Below the pieces are notes generated by a model. That model made no database searches, was not told where the DNA came from, and worked only from the letters and a program-made list of their open reading frames with translations. Below, in pieces: positions 47,180-56,402 of a stretch of 64,000 nt of DNA; position 1 is the stretch's first letter; each line of letters starts with the position of its first letter. Made by a program: the position numbers and the translations under genes. The stretch is taken from positions 138,650 through 202,649 of the forward strand of contig DYHH01000005.1 in the NCBI GenBank assembly GCA_020724265.1. Reading direction: 5' to 3'. Source of the DNA: Melioribacter roseus (GTDB lineage Bacteria; Bacteroidota; Ignavibacteria; Ignavibacteriales; Melioribacteraceae).

Positions 47180-48181
47180 CTAAAATGAAACAATAAACGG
47201 CATCGGTGAAAATGATAACAGTAAAATTATTAAGCTAACATAGCCAAGAATCATTCTACCGTTACTTAGTTTTTCGAAATTCTGAACCGGCGGATGTTTT
47301 ACTTTAATAAAGAAATACAGAACAAACCCCCAGAATAACCATCCAGTCCAACCGATACTATTTTCTAAATCCATTAAGGTACTAAATAAACCGAGAGACC
47401 CGAACCCGAATAGAAACAACATTGAAATACTTGCGATAACCTCATGAATTTTTTCACCAAACATGCTGTAAACAATATGACCTCCATCCAACTGACCAAC
47501 GGGAATCATATTCATTGCAGTAACAAAAAGTCCGAACCAACCAACGCATAAAAACGGATAATGATAAATTTCAGACATCGGCGGAACAAATTGATCCGGC
47601 GAAGTTAATAATGTACGCAATGCAGCAAACAAAATCGTATCACCGAATTCCAAACTTAAAGCCCCTTCTCCGTACTCCGGTGTAAAATAGTCGGGATGAA
47701 TTTGTAAAATGTACTCTTCGCCTGGAAGATTGAGGAAACCGTAAACTAAAAGAATTAAACAAGCAACAAATCCGGCTATCGGACCTGCTACCCCAATATC
47801 AAACATTGCTTTATTATTGCTTACGGGAGTTCGGGTTTTTATAACAGCGCCTAAAGTTCCGAAGTGAAAAAAACCGGGTATAGGGGGAAAGGGTATAAAG
47901 TAAGGTAATGTTGCTTTTACTTTATGATATAGAGCTGCAAAGTAGTGACCGAATTCATGAACTCCCAGCATAAATAAGATTGATAAAGAGTAAGGTAATC
48001 CCTTTGCAAGCATTTCAAACTCATAAGGACCCATTGTTCCGGTAGTCCACTCAACTCCGGCAATAGTTGTAGTTACAAACGTAATTAAGAACAACCCGAT
48101 ATGAATCGGATAATTTTCTTTATGTTTCTTTAGTAAAGTAGAACCTATTCGATTTTCAGTATATAAATTTTGGTCATCCAT
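47180..48181 (-). CDS. Site-2 protease family (M50) membrane metalloprotease
   Basis: Intramembrane zinc protease, 333 residues with about six to eight hydrophobic segments. The metal-binding HEFGH (75-79) lies in LGVHEFGHYFAAL, and the third ligand in VGQLDGGHIVY. FGTLGAVIKTRTPVSN and FDIGVAGPIAGF are typical of plant-EGY-like/bacterial S2P homologues without a PDZ domain. The likely substrate is an envelope-associated protein, perhaps an anti-sigma factor, but none is nearby. It overlaps the upstream gene by one base. Confidence 0.88.
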   Translation of the reverse strand: MDDQNLYTENRIGSTLLKKHKENYPIHIGLFLITFVTTTIAGVEWTTGTMGPYEFEMLAKGLPYSLSILFMLGVHEFGHYFAALYHKVKATLPYFIPFPPIPGFFHFGTLGAVIKTRTPVSNNKAMFDIGVAGPIAGFVACLILLVYGFLNLPGEEYILQIHPDYFTPEYGEGALSLEFGDTILFAALRTLLTSPDQFVPPMSEIYHYPFLCVGWFGLFVTAMNMIPVGQLDGGHIVYSMFGEKIHEVIASISMLFLFGFGSLGLFSTLMDLENSIGWTGWLFWGFVLYFFIKVKHPPVQNFEKLSNGRMILGYVSLIILLLSFSPMPFIVSF

Positions 48182-49005
48182 TATAAATCTATATTAATAC
48201 CTATTGCGGAATATTCTTTGTTGAAATCATAATATTCACCGTGTATGCTTTTACCGGAATAATAATGAAAATAAATACTAATTCCCTTTCCTTCTTGTTT
48301 ACCGAATTTCAATCCGAGATTAACAGAATTATTACCGAAATAATCATCAATATTCACAAGCTTAAAATCATATGCAACAAATGGTGTTAAAAAATTACTA
48401 ATTAAATCTGAAGCGAAATAATCAAAACCGATTTGATAACTATCTTTACCTAATTCGGAAGGTGTTACATTTATTAAATATGTAAAACCAGCGTAAAATC
48501 GAATTCGATTCCATTTAATAAAAGGCATTAACTCAACGAACTCCCTGCTGTAAACTCTCGGAACTAATCCGTCACGCCATTGCTGTTTTTGATTATCAAA
48601 ATGACCGTCAACAAAATGAGCACTAATGTGGCTCAATCTTAAACGAGCACCGTATTCAATTTTATCTGTAGTTTTTTTATATCCGAAATTAATTCCGAAT
48701 AAATAATCAACGGCATCAACCGGGAAGTGGAAATCGCTCTCACCTCGTAATAAAGTATAAGTAAAAAGATCTGCACCGAAGGATAAGTATTCATCTTCAC
48801 TAATTTGATGACGAAGTACATCTATTGAATTACCTATATCCAATCTCAATTCATTTTCGCCGATCTGAAAAAGGAATCCAAGTTTTGGTTCTAAAATGTT
48901 TGCAGTGAATGGTTGTATCAATAAAACATCCGGAAAAATTTCGGTTTTATTTTGAGATAAAAATTGTGATGAAATTACAATCAGTAGAAGAATAATTTTT
49001 TTCAT
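48181..49005 (-). CDS. DUF1207-like outer-membrane beta-barrel protein
   Basis: A ~274-residue protein with a signal peptide (MKKIILLLIVISSQFLSQ). Mature strands of alternating character include FPDVLLIQPFTANILEPK, LRLSHISAHFVDGHF and YAGFTYLINV, and the terminus GINIDL fits a barrel closing strand. The FP-x-LL-x-P-FxAxxxEP pattern resembles DUF1207, an outer-membrane family of unknown function. I choose the ATG at 49005, because the upstream codons to 49044 would overlap the GT2 gene. It is one base from the site-2 protease start. Confidence 0.65.
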   Translation of the reverse strand: MKKIILLLIVISSQFLSQNKTEIFPDVLLIQPFTANILEPKLGFLFQIGENELRLDIGNSIDVLRHQISEDEYLSFGADLFTYTLLRGESDFHFPVDAVDYLFGINFGYKKTTDKIEYGARLRLSHISAHFVDGHFDNQKQQWRDGLVPRVYSREFVELMPFIKWNRIRFYAGFTYLINVTPSELGKDSYQIGFDYFASDLISNFLTPFVAYDFKLVNIDDYFGNNSVNLGLKFGKQEGKGISIYFHYYSGKSIHGEYYDFNKEYSAIGINIDL

Positions 49006-49015
49006 GTAATGTCCG

Positions 49016-50110
49016 CTATTTATATACTCTTCCCTTCCACTCAACTTTTCGGTTCGTTATTGTTATGAAAGGAAGAAGAGCAACATATAGAATAAAATAA
49101 ATTTCAAAAGCTACAAAGTTTTTAATTCGTAATGACAAGTTTAATTTGTCATGCACTCCTTTTAACGCAAAGTAATCAACAGCTATTTTGAAAAGTGTCA
49201 AATATAAAGATAGCGCCGAGAAAAAGAAAGGAAGTAAGATTATACATAAGTGCGTAATAAAACCGGTAGCCATAACTCCAAAACCGGCAAGATCACTTTT
49301 CAAGCCTCCAACACCCCAACGTTTTTTTTGTTTGATAAGCGACTTCCAAGTTGAACATGGTTTTGAAGTAACTAATCCTTCGGCAGTCAACGGATATATA
49401 ATTTTATATTTCTTCAACTTGTGCATCGCCATCAGTAAATTAAAATCCTCCGTAACAGAAAAAGGCAGTGACTCATATCCTCCAACTTCTTCATAGACAG
49501 ATTTGCGGTAAGACATATTATTACCGATACAGCTTAAAGGTTTGCCAAGATTCATAACACCACCGGCAATCATTAATAAGTAAGTGAAATCAACCGACTG
49601 CATACCGCCGAATAATGTTGTGTCAACTTGGTTTGTATATCCGCATACCATTGCTACATCATCTTTATAATATGATGCTAATTCTATTGCCCAAGTCTGT
49701 GAAACTCTGCAATCAGCATCCGTTGTAAAAATAATTTCACCTTTAGATTCTTTAATTGCATTAGCAAGAGCATTTGCTTTTCCTTTAAGCTGACCAATTT
49801 CCGCACCGGGTTCAAGGTATTTAAACCGAGATTTACCGTGTATAAATTTTTGTATTATATCTTTTGTGTTATCTGTTGAGTGATCGTTAACAATAAATAT
49901 TTCAATTTTATTTTCAGGGTATTTTAGATTTTCTAATGACTCTAAACAATCGAAAATATTTTTCTCTTCATTTCTTGCAGCAACAATTACAGATATAGAC
50001 GGCAGCTTATCATCCTCAATCTTTCCGAATCTTTTTTTCGACCCGATTATAAATATCACGGTTTGGAAAAAATAAACAACTATTATCGATATGAATATTA
50101 TTTCAAACAT
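49016..50110 (-). CDS. Family 2 glycosyltransferase, membrane-anchored
   Basis: GT-A glycosyltransferase of 364 residues with an N-terminal and two to three C-terminal membrane segments. SVIVAARNEEKNIFDCLESL and VNDHSTDNTKDII open the domain, TTDADCR supplies the DxD, TEDFNLLMAM the catalytic base region and QKKRWGVGG the QxxRW motif typical of processive (synthase-like) GT2 enzymes. It overlaps the deacetylase stop by 13 bases. It resembles the GT2 gene at 50733, suggesting a duplicated pair. Confidence 0.88.
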   Translation of the reverse strand: MFEIIFISIIVVYFFQTVIFIIGSKKRFGKIEDDKLPSISVIVAARNEEKNIFDCLESLENLKYPENKIEIFIVNDHSTDNTKDIIQKFIHGKSRFKYLEPGAEIGQLKGKANALANAIKESKGEIIFTTDADCRVSQTWAIELASYYKDDVAMVCGYTNQVDTTLFGGMQSVDFTYLLMIAGGVMNLGKPLSCIGNNMSYRKSVYEEVGGYESLPFSVTEDFNLLMAMHKLKKYKIIYPLTAEGLVTSKPCSTWKSLIKQKKRWGVGGLKSDLAGFGVMATGFITHLCIILLPFFFSALSLYLTLFKIAVDYFALKGVHDKLNLSLRIKNFVAFEIYFILYVALLPFITITNRKVEWKGRVYK

Positions 50111-50736
50111 TCTTCGGGAGTACCTATTTCAAAATTATTTTTCTGAATTGATTCATACAAGTAATCAATGGATTTCGATAAAATCTTATGCGAACTGAAT
50201 GAATCATGTAAAACAACAATTGAATTACTGCTTAAATAATTATCAACGGCATACTTCACTTTATTAAAATCGGATTCATAATCATAAGTAACCAACGACC
50301 ACATAACATTCTTTATACCAATTTTTCCTAACATCGATGCCTGGTATGGATAAATTCGTCCGTATGGTGCGCGGAAATATTTTATCTCGTAATTATATTT
50401 TGAAAAAAGAATCTCATTCATTTTGGAAATATCATCCAAAATTTTTGTATTAGTCATTTTTGTAATTTTATTATGATGCCAGCCGTGAGCGCCTATTGTA
50501 TGACCTCTATCCAACATTTCATTTATAATTTTTGAGTTTCCATCAAGATTTTCACCCTGGCAGAAGAAAACGGATTTAATATTGTATTGCTCTAATTGCT
50601 TCAATACTTCAGAAGTTACTCGCTGAGTAGGTCCGTCATCAAATGTTATCAAAACTTTATTACTTAATGAAGTCCAGATAGAATTTGGATAAATTTTTTT
50701 GAGCACATTCGGCGGAGCGTAAAAATATTTTCTCAT
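50098..50736 (-). CDS. Polysaccharide deacetylase (NodB homology domain)
   Basis: CE4-type deacetylase of about 212 residues. VLITFDDGPTQRVT gives the catalytic base and metal Asp, IGAHGWHHNKIT the metal His pair, and YFRAPYGRIYPYQ the Arg/Pro motif. VLHDSFSS is the C-terminal His motif. The start at 50736 makes an ATGA overlap with the upstream GT2. It lacks an obvious signal peptide, so it may act in the cytoplasm on a lipid-linked sugar rather than on peptidoglycan. Flanked by two GT2 genes. Confidence 0.88.
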   Translation of the reverse strand: MRKYFYAPPNVLKKIYPNSIWTSLSNKVLITFDDGPTQRVTSEVLKQLEQYNIKSVFFCQGENLDGNSKIINEMLDRGHTIGAHGWHHNKITKMTNTKILDDISKMNEILFSKYNYEIKYFRAPYGRIYPYQASMLGKIGIKNVMWSLVTYDYESDFNKVKYAVDNYLSSNSIVVLHDSFSSHKILSKSIDYLYESIQKNNFEIGTPEECLK

Positions 50737-51863
50737 CTTTTTACAACTTCCCCTTTCCACTTAAAATTACCGAATAAACCACCGATTGCAGCGGTAATAA
50801 TGTATGGTATTTGAATTATCTCTGCAAAAAGAAAAGGATGAAGAATTTCTTTTTGGTATAATGTTTTAGCACCATAATTTAATACCATATATTCAATAAT
50901 AATTTTTAATAACAAACTTAACCCGAATGTTAAAAATAAAACAGGATCAAAAAATAGACCCCCAATTAATTGTAATAAAAGACCCACGTAGAAAAGAAAT
51001 ATTAATATTATTTTCAAAACCAATTTTTTGTTATTATAGAACAAACCTTTACTCGCCCATCTTTTTCTTTGCTGAAAAAATTCTCCTGCACTATTTCTTG
51101 GTTTTGTTGTTACCATTGCTTCACGCTCAAAAGCAAACTTTATTTTATAAGATGTTTGTGAAGCAACTTTTTGTAAAAACAAATCGTCATCTCCGGACGA
51201 AAAACCGAGTTGATCATTATATCCGCCGACTTCTTCAAAAACGCTTTTTCTGTATGCAAAATTTGCAGCAGAACAAATTGTAGGTGAATTGACCCCGATT
51301 AATCCGGCACCTGTTAAGATTAAACCTGCAAATTCGAGTCGTTGAATTTTAGAAAATAGTTTTTCATCCGATTTTAATTCAACGGGTCCCGCGACTATGG
51401 CTGTCTTCTCATCAAAATATCCCAACATAACTTCCAGCCAGCGTGGATAAAAACTACAATCTGCATCCGTTGAAATAATAATCGGATTGCCGGAATTTAT
51501 AACACCTTCGATAAGTGCTTTTTTCTTTCGTGCTTGATTATCTCTGCCATTCTCAACTCTTATAATCTTTGAATTATTTGGTTTATAGTTAAGAAGTTTT
51601 TCATATGTATCGTCATTAGAATTATCGTCGATAAAAATTATTTCGTATTTATCTTCAGCTAAAGATTGTGAACTTAAACTTGCACATAAAGATTTTATAT
51701 TCTCCGATTCGTTTCGTAATGGAATAATAACAGAAATCAATCCGGCATTTTCATTTTTACCGGAAGTTTCTTGTAATCTTCTTAAACCGGCATAAACTTT
51801 CCCGATAAAGTAAACATAGTGGAGAGCAAGCAGAATAAAAATTAAGTAGATAATTTCCATCAC
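50733..51863 (-). CDS. Family 2 glycosyltransferase, membrane-anchored
   Basis: GT2 enzyme, 376 residues, with an N-terminal anchor and about three C-terminal helices. SVIIPLRNESENIKSLCASL, IIFIDDNSNDDTYEKL, STDADCSFYPRWLEVM, FSSGDDDLFLQKVA and FFQQRKRWASKG are the expected motifs of processive GT2 proteins. It is a probable paralogue of the 49016 gene. It overlaps the flippase-like gene by 4 bases (ATGA) and the deacetylase gene by 4. Confidence 0.88.
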   Translation of the reverse strand: MMEIIYLIFILLALHYVYFIGKVYAGLRRLQETSGKNENAGLISVIIPLRNESENIKSLCASLSSQSLAEDKYEIIFIDDNSNDDTYEKLLNYKPNNSKIIRVENGRDNQARKKKALIEGVINSGNPIIISTDADCSFYPRWLEVMLGYFDEKTAIVAGPVELKSDEKLFSKIQRLEFAGLILTGAGLIGVNSPTICSAANFAYRKSVFEEVGGYNDQLGFSSGDDDLFLQKVASQTSYKIKFAFEREAMVTTKPRNSAGEFFQQRKRWASKGLFYNNKKLVLKIILIFLFYVGLLLQLIGGLFFDPVLFLTFGLSLLLKIIIEYMVLNYGAKTLYQKEILHPFLFAEIIQIPYIITAAIGGLFGNFKWKGEVVKR

Positions 51864-52837
51864 TTATTCTTAATTAAAAAGATAAGACCGATTAAAGCCG
51901 GAAGAATTACATTGATAATAAAAAGCACCAAAGCCGAATTAAATCCGATTGCCGGAGAAAGAGAGATCATTGCGATAAGATATGCTGCAGCACCTTCACG
52001 TACACCTAAATCACCAAATGAAAACGGAAGGACAACGGTAGTGGCAAACAATATTAACGAAGCAATCACCATCAATTGAATAATATCCGAATAACTTGCA
52101 AATGCATTAACAAGTAGTGCGAATTGTAATAGTATTACTACAAAATAGAGAATATTTATAGAAAAGATTTTTGCCTTTACCGAAAAACTTTGCGATAAAA
52201 AATTATCAACAACCGAAATCTTGTTCAATACTTTTTGGTTATTCTTGAATTTTCGTTTTACAACACTTACAAAGAAATTACTGTTAAAGAGCATATAAAC
52301 AGTTATCGAAAACAACGATACAATAATTATTAATAGCGGGACGTCGACATAAAAGTGCGGTTCATTAAAAGAGCGATAAAAGAATACCGATGATATTGCC
52401 CCGAAGAAAGTGATAACAATCATGTTAATAATTTTATCAATAAACGAAACAATAGTAACACTGAAAAAATTAAATTCTTCAAGCGGAATTGCCCGCCCAA
52501 TAAATTCGCCAATTCTTGCCGGGGTTGATAACCCGGATGTAACCCCGCCGAAATAAGAATGCAACGCCCGCATAAAGGTAACCTTGCCGAGTGAATGATT
52601 AAGTACAAGTTTCCATTTATATGATTGTAAATAAATATTTACGAGGGATAAAATCGAGGCATAAAATATAAATTCATAATTAGCGGAGAGAAAAACATTG
52701 GTAATTTTATCTACCGAAATGTAGCTTACCAAAAAAATAAGTAGACCAATTGAAATAGCGACCTTTAAAACCCTGTCGATAGATTTCCGGTTTTCAGCAA
52801 TTTTTTGAAGTCTGTTTATTAGTGTATTTGTATCCAA
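51860..52837 (-). CDS. Lysylphosphatidylglycerol synthase-TM/flippase-like (UPF0104) membrane protein
   Basis: A polytopic protein of 325 residues with about eight hydrophobic helices, matching the LPG_synthase_TM family (also termed flippase-like or UPF0104). Landmarks are HSYFGGVTSGLSTPARIGEFIGRAI, of which the central GLSTPARIGEF is typical, and VLPFSFGDLGVREGAAAYL. No cytosolic aminoacyltransferase domain is fused. Such stand-alone domains often accompany glycosyltransferases and are thought to move lipid-linked products. It leads the overlapping six-gene cluster and is divergent from rsmA. Confidence 0.8.
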   Translation of the reverse strand: MDTNTLINRLQKIAENRKSIDRVLKVAISIGLLIFLVSYISVDKITNVFLSANYEFIFYASILSLVNIYLQSYKWKLVLNHSLGKVTFMRALHSYFGGVTSGLSTPARIGEFIGRAIPLEEFNFFSVTIVSFIDKIINMIVITFFGAISSVFFYRSFNEPHFYVDVPLLIIIVSLFSITVYMLFNSNFFVSVVKRKFKNNQKVLNKISVVDNFLSQSFSVKAKIFSINILYFVVILLQFALLVNAFASYSDIIQLMVIASLILFATTVVLPFSFGDLGVREGAAAYLIAMISLSPAIGFNSALVLFIINVILPALIGLIFLIKNK

Positions 52838-52904
52838 TAAATAGTATCCATTTATTAATCAAATTACTTAAATTGAATTATAGTAAAAAAGAAGAAAAAT
52901 TACA

Positions 52905-53699
52905 TTGAACAAGCATCCAAAACCTTTAAAAAGATTCGGGCAAAATTATCTTGTCGATCAAAATATAGTTAAAAAAATTATTAGTCAGTTTGATCCTAAG
53001 AAAGATGATCTTATCTTGGAAATCGGTCCCGGGCGCGGAGTCTTAACCGAACATCTCAATATTACTGGTGCAAAAATTTATGCGGTAGAGATTGACAAGC
53101 GTGTTATTGACGACCTTAAAGAGAAGTTCCGTAATGTAGAATTTATTAATAAAGATTTCTTAAAAATTGAATTAAGCGATTATACAGAAAGAAAATTTAG
53201 AATAATCGGGAATATTCCTTACAACATAACTTCTTCAATTTTATTTAAATTAATTGATGATATCACATTAATAAAAGATGCATTATTCATGGTGCAATAT
53301 GAAGTTGCTGCAAGAATTATCTCGAAACCCCGCACAAAAGAATATGGTATTTTGAGCGTTATTCTTAATCATTTTTTTAATGTCGAATTGTGTTTCAAAG
53401 TTCCGCCGACTGTATTTTATCCGAAGCCAAAAGTGAATTCGGCAATTATTAGTTTAACACCAAAAGATATAAATGATTCGTTTGATAAAAAATTATTTAA
53501 AAATTTGGTTAAAGGAGCTTTCGGAAACCGTAGAAAAAGTTTAAAAAATTCTTATAGTAATAGTATATTTGGAACTTATAAACTAACCTCTTTTCCGGTT
53601 GATTTAACAAAGCGGGCAGAAGAATTAGAAATTTCAGATTTCATTAAAATTTATGATTACTTCAAAAGCAAAATAGATGAGCAACCCAACCGAAAATAA
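52905..53699 (+). CDS. rsmA: 16S rRNA (adenine(1518)-N6/adenine(1519)-N6)-dimethyltransferase
   Basis: KsgA-type dimethylase of two adjacent adenines in helix 45. RFGQNYLVDQNIVKKI opens the family, LEIGPGRGVLTEHL is motif I and GNIPYNITSSILFKL is the N-x-P-Y motif IV. PPTVFYPKPKVNSAII is conserved. It is 264 residues long and seems to use a TTG start. Its 3' end overlaps mgtE by 23 bases, so the three plus-strand genes rsmA, mgtE and PAP2 share a transcript. Confidence 0.94.
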   Translation: MNKHPKPLKRFGQNYLVDQNIVKKIISQFDPKKDDLILEIGPGRGVLTEHLNITGAKIYAVEIDKRVIDDLKEKFRNVEFINKDFLKIELSDYTERKFRIIGNIPYNITSSILFKLIDDITLIKDALFMVQYEVAARIISKPRTKEYGILSVILNHFFNVELCFKVPPTVFYPKPKVNSAIISLTPKDINDSFDKKLFKNLVKGAFGNRRKSLKNSYSNSIFGTYKLTSFPVDLTKRAEELEISDFIKIYDYFKSKIDEQPNRK

Positions 53700-55062
53700 A
53701 GAAATACGAGACCTGTCGAAATTTGATTCCGAGATTTACGAAAATATTTCGACGCTGATTGAAAATGAAGCTGATAAAAGTCTTGTCAACTTGCTTGCCG
53801 ATCTGCACTCTGCCGATATCGGTGAAATAATAAATCACTTGGATTTTGATGATGCGGTATATACTTTCAAATTACTAGATCATGAAGTAGCCGGTGAAGT
53901 ATTAACCGAACTTGATGAAAATTTGCGAGAAAGACTACTTGCGGAAATTGAAACCGATCACATTGCAAACATTGTTGATCAGCTTGATACAGATGATGCA
54001 ACAGATATTGTCAGTGATCTTCCCGAGCAAATTAAAGAACAAGTACTTGATAAGATTGATAAGGAATATTCCGAAGATGTAAAAGAACTTCTTAAATACC
54101 CCGAAGATACTGCCGGCGGTATAATGAACAGTGACTTCGTTTTTGTTTACGAAAGTCAACTTGTTAAAGATGCTATCGAAGAAGTAAGAAAAAACGCCGA
54201 AGAAATTGATCACATATATTACATTTATGTATTAAAGGATAATCACGAATTAGTCGGTACAGTTTCGTTAAAATCACTTTTGATTAATCCCCTTGATAAA
54301 CCTATTTCTTCCATTATGGAAGAAGATTTAGTATATGTTACACCCGAAGTAGATCAGGAAGAAGTTGCAAGATTGATTGAAAAGTACGACATCGTTTCAA
54401 TTCCGGTTGTTGATGAAAAAATGATTATGCTTGGTAGAATTACAGTTGATGATGTTGTTGACGTAATACACGAAGAAGCATCGGAAGATTTACAGCGACT
54501 GGCTGGTTTATCCGAAGAAGAAGAATTCAGCGATAGCTCATTTCGAATTTCTCGTAATAGATTACCTTGGTTACTAATCGGTTTGACCGGTGAATTAATT
54601 AGTGCAGTGGTTTTGTTTTCTTTTGAAGCTTCAATTGCACAAATCATTATTGCGAGTTTCTTTATCCCTGTAGTTATGGCTATGGGTGGAAGTTCCGGTA
54701 CCCAAGCAGCAATTGTTATGGTAAAAAGTTTAACTGAAAGTGAGTATTGGATAAGAGATTCTTTGAAAAGAATATTTAAGGAATTTAGAGTCGCTCTTTT
54801 AAATGCTACGGTATGCAGTGCGGTATTATTGTTTGTAACTCACTACTTCTTTAAAGCTGAAGTATACTTTACACTGGTGCTAACATTTTCACTTTTTATT
54901 ATTATGACCAATGCAACGATGATAGGTGCATTAATACCAATAATTATGAAAAAAGTCGGTGCCGATCCGGCTATTGCAACCGGACCTTTAGTAACAACTA
55001 TAAATGATATTTTAGGATTATCAATTTATCTCACCCTGGTTACCATATTTCTGATTCAATGA
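53677..55062 (+). CDS. mgtE: Magnesium transporter MgtE
   Basis: Mg2+-gated channel of 461 residues. The acidic MgtE_N superhelix (about 20-135) contains LHSADIGEIINHLDF and repeats of L-x-x-L. Then come two CBS domains (about 140-265, ILV-type IMEEDLVYVTPEVDQEEVARL and IVSIPVVDEKMIMLGRITVDD) and five C-terminal helices with MAMGGSSGTQAAIVMVKSL and ATGPLVTTINDILGL, the pore motifs. It overlaps rsmA at the 5' end and PAP2 by 4 bases at the 3' end. Confidence 0.95.
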   Translation: MSNPTENKEIRDLSKFDSEIYENISTLIENEADKSLVNLLADLHSADIGEIINHLDFDDAVYTFKLLDHEVAGEVLTELDENLRERLLAEIETDHIANIVDQLDTDDATDIVSDLPEQIKEQVLDKIDKEYSEDVKELLKYPEDTAGGIMNSDFVFVYESQLVKDAIEEVRKNAEEIDHIYYIYVLKDNHELVGTVSLKSLLINPLDKPISSIMEEDLVYVTPEVDQEEVARLIEKYDIVSIPVVDEKMIMLGRITVDDVVDVIHEEASEDLQRLAGLSEEEEFSDSSFRISRNRLPWLLIGLTGELISAVVLFSFEASIAQIIIASFFIPVVMAMGGSSGTQAAIVMVKSLTESEYWIRDSLKRIFKEFRVALLNATVCSAVLLFVTHYFFKAEVYFTLVLTFSLFIIMTNATMIGALIPIIMKKVGADPAIATGPLVTTINDILGLSIYLTLVTIFLIQ

Positions 55063-56021
55063 AAAAAATTAATTCAATTATTCTAAATCTTAATGCTACG
55101 GATTTACTAGTAGTTATTTTCACATCGTTGCTTTCTCTTACGGCTATTTATTTTAATTCAAGAGTGATATATTGGAAGGAAATTGTTGTAATAAATTTAT
55201 TCTTAGGACTTTTCGTTTTTTCACTTGCTTATTTTGATGAACATAAACGAAATATGTTCACTCATCAATTACGCTTCTGGTATCTTGTCCCTACCATTCT
55301 CCTTGTTTTCAAAGAAATTTATTTTATGGTTGACCCGATACGCGGAAAGATTTACGATCAGCTTTTAATTGATATAGACAGATTTTTGTTCGGTACCGAT
55401 CCTACTTATGTTCTTTACAACATTGCAAATCCTTACTTAACGGAATTACTGCAAATTGTCTACGGAACATTTTTCTTTTTACCTATAATTCTTGGAATCA
55501 GTTTATTATTCAAAGGTAAGAAAAGAGAACTGCATTACATGGCGTTTATAATTGTACTGGGATTTTTCTTGTCATACATTGGATACTTTTTACTTCCGGC
55601 CATTGGACCAAGATTTACTTTACACGATTTCGCTTTAAATGATATTGAAATCCCAGGATTATTTTTAACGGATTTCCTTCGTGAAGTAGTAAATTCAGGC
55701 GAATCAATTCCGAAAGGGACTCCAAATCCGGCACAAGTAGTACAGCGAGATGCATTTCCCAGCGGACATACTCAAATGACATTGCTTGTTATGTATTTAT
55801 CAATAAAGTATAGAAGCAGGTCTAAGTATTTCTTTATTCCGAACGGAACTCTTTTAATATTTGCAACTGTTTATTTAAGATACCATTACGTAATAGATCT
55901 TATTGCCGGTGCGGCATTCATGGTATTGACGTTGTGGATCGGTAAATATCTTTTCAATTGGTGGATGGAAATACGCGGTGATCAAAAATTTTATCTTGAT
56001 AAAATTCAGATAACCCCTTGA
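55059..56021 (+). CDS. PAP2-superfamily membrane phosphatase/transferase
   Basis: A 320-residue polytopic protein with the PAP2-type motifs FPSGHTQMTLLVMY (motif 2) and LRYHYVIDLIAGAAF (motif 3). The region IDIDRFLFGTDPT and a weak motif 1 suggest the inositol phosphotransferase-like PAP2_3 branch rather than classical phosphatidate phosphatase. It could hydrolyse or transfer lipid phosphate at the outer face of the inner membrane. The ATGA overlap with mgtE and 16-base convergent overlap with the next gene are notable. Confidence 0.82.
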   Translation: MKKINSIILNLNATDLLVVIFTSLLSLTAIYFNSRVIYWKEIVVINLFLGLFVFSLAYFDEHKRNMFTHQLRFWYLVPTILLVFKEIYFMVDPIRGKIYDQLLIDIDRFLFGTDPTYVLYNIANPYLTELLQIVYGTFFFLPIILGISLLFKGKKRELHYMAFIIVLGFFLSYIGYFLLPAIGPRFTLHDFALNDIEIPGLFLTDFLREVVNSGESIPKGTPNPAQVVQRDAFPSGHTQMTLLVMYLSIKYRSRSKYFFIPNGTLLIFATVYLRYHYVIDLIAGAAFMVLTLWIGKYLFNWWMEIRGDQKFYLDKIQITP

Positions 56022-56329
56022 TCAACTTTTTTTATAGTCTCAACAATTAATGAAAAATATCTGTCTAATGAACAATTTGCATCATCACGCAAGTAACAAT
56101 GATCTTTGTCATCGGATGCGGCACATTCGGCACAAATTGTATCTTTTAATTTGGCATGATATTCTGCTAAATCATCTGAATCAATCGAATGAACAACTTC
56201 TAAAATTTTTGGAAGGTAATACTCAACAGCACATAATTCTTTTGTGGTAAGTGTGCAATCTCCGTCATCATCGGAATCGACACAAATTGCACAAACATTT
56301 TTTCTTATTGCATCTATGTATCTTTGCAT
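56006..56329 (-). CDS. Small cysteine-rich protein with duplicated C-x2-C-x8-C-x7-C motif
   Basis: Unrecognised 107-residue soluble protein. Two tandem ~50-residue repeats each carry four cysteines at identical spacing: C13-C16-C25-C33 and C66-C69-C78-C86. Acidic residues (SDDDGDC, SDDKDHC) sit between the second and third cysteine, and LPKILEVV or FSLIVETI helices follow. The pattern suggests two metal or Fe-S sites (inference). I start at ATG 56329, which has GAGGAAATA ahead of it, rather than 56383. It overlaps the 3' end of the convergent PAP2 gene by 16 bases. Confidence 0.75.
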   Translation of the reverse strand: MQRYIDAIRKNVCAICVDSDDDGDCTLTTKELCAVEYYLPKILEVVHSIDSDDLAEYHAKLKDTICAECAASDDKDHCYLRDDANCSLDRYFSLIVETIKKVDQGVI

Positions 56330-56402
56330 TATTTCCTCTAATTTCGATATGAAAAATTTACCAATTAAGGGATGTATTTTCAAGTTGACAATTTATTGAC
56401 AA

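Noticed and set aside
49006-49044. Start of the DUF1207-like protein at 49044
   Set aside because: It overlaps the GT2 gene and hides the signal peptide, which begins at the ATG at 49005.
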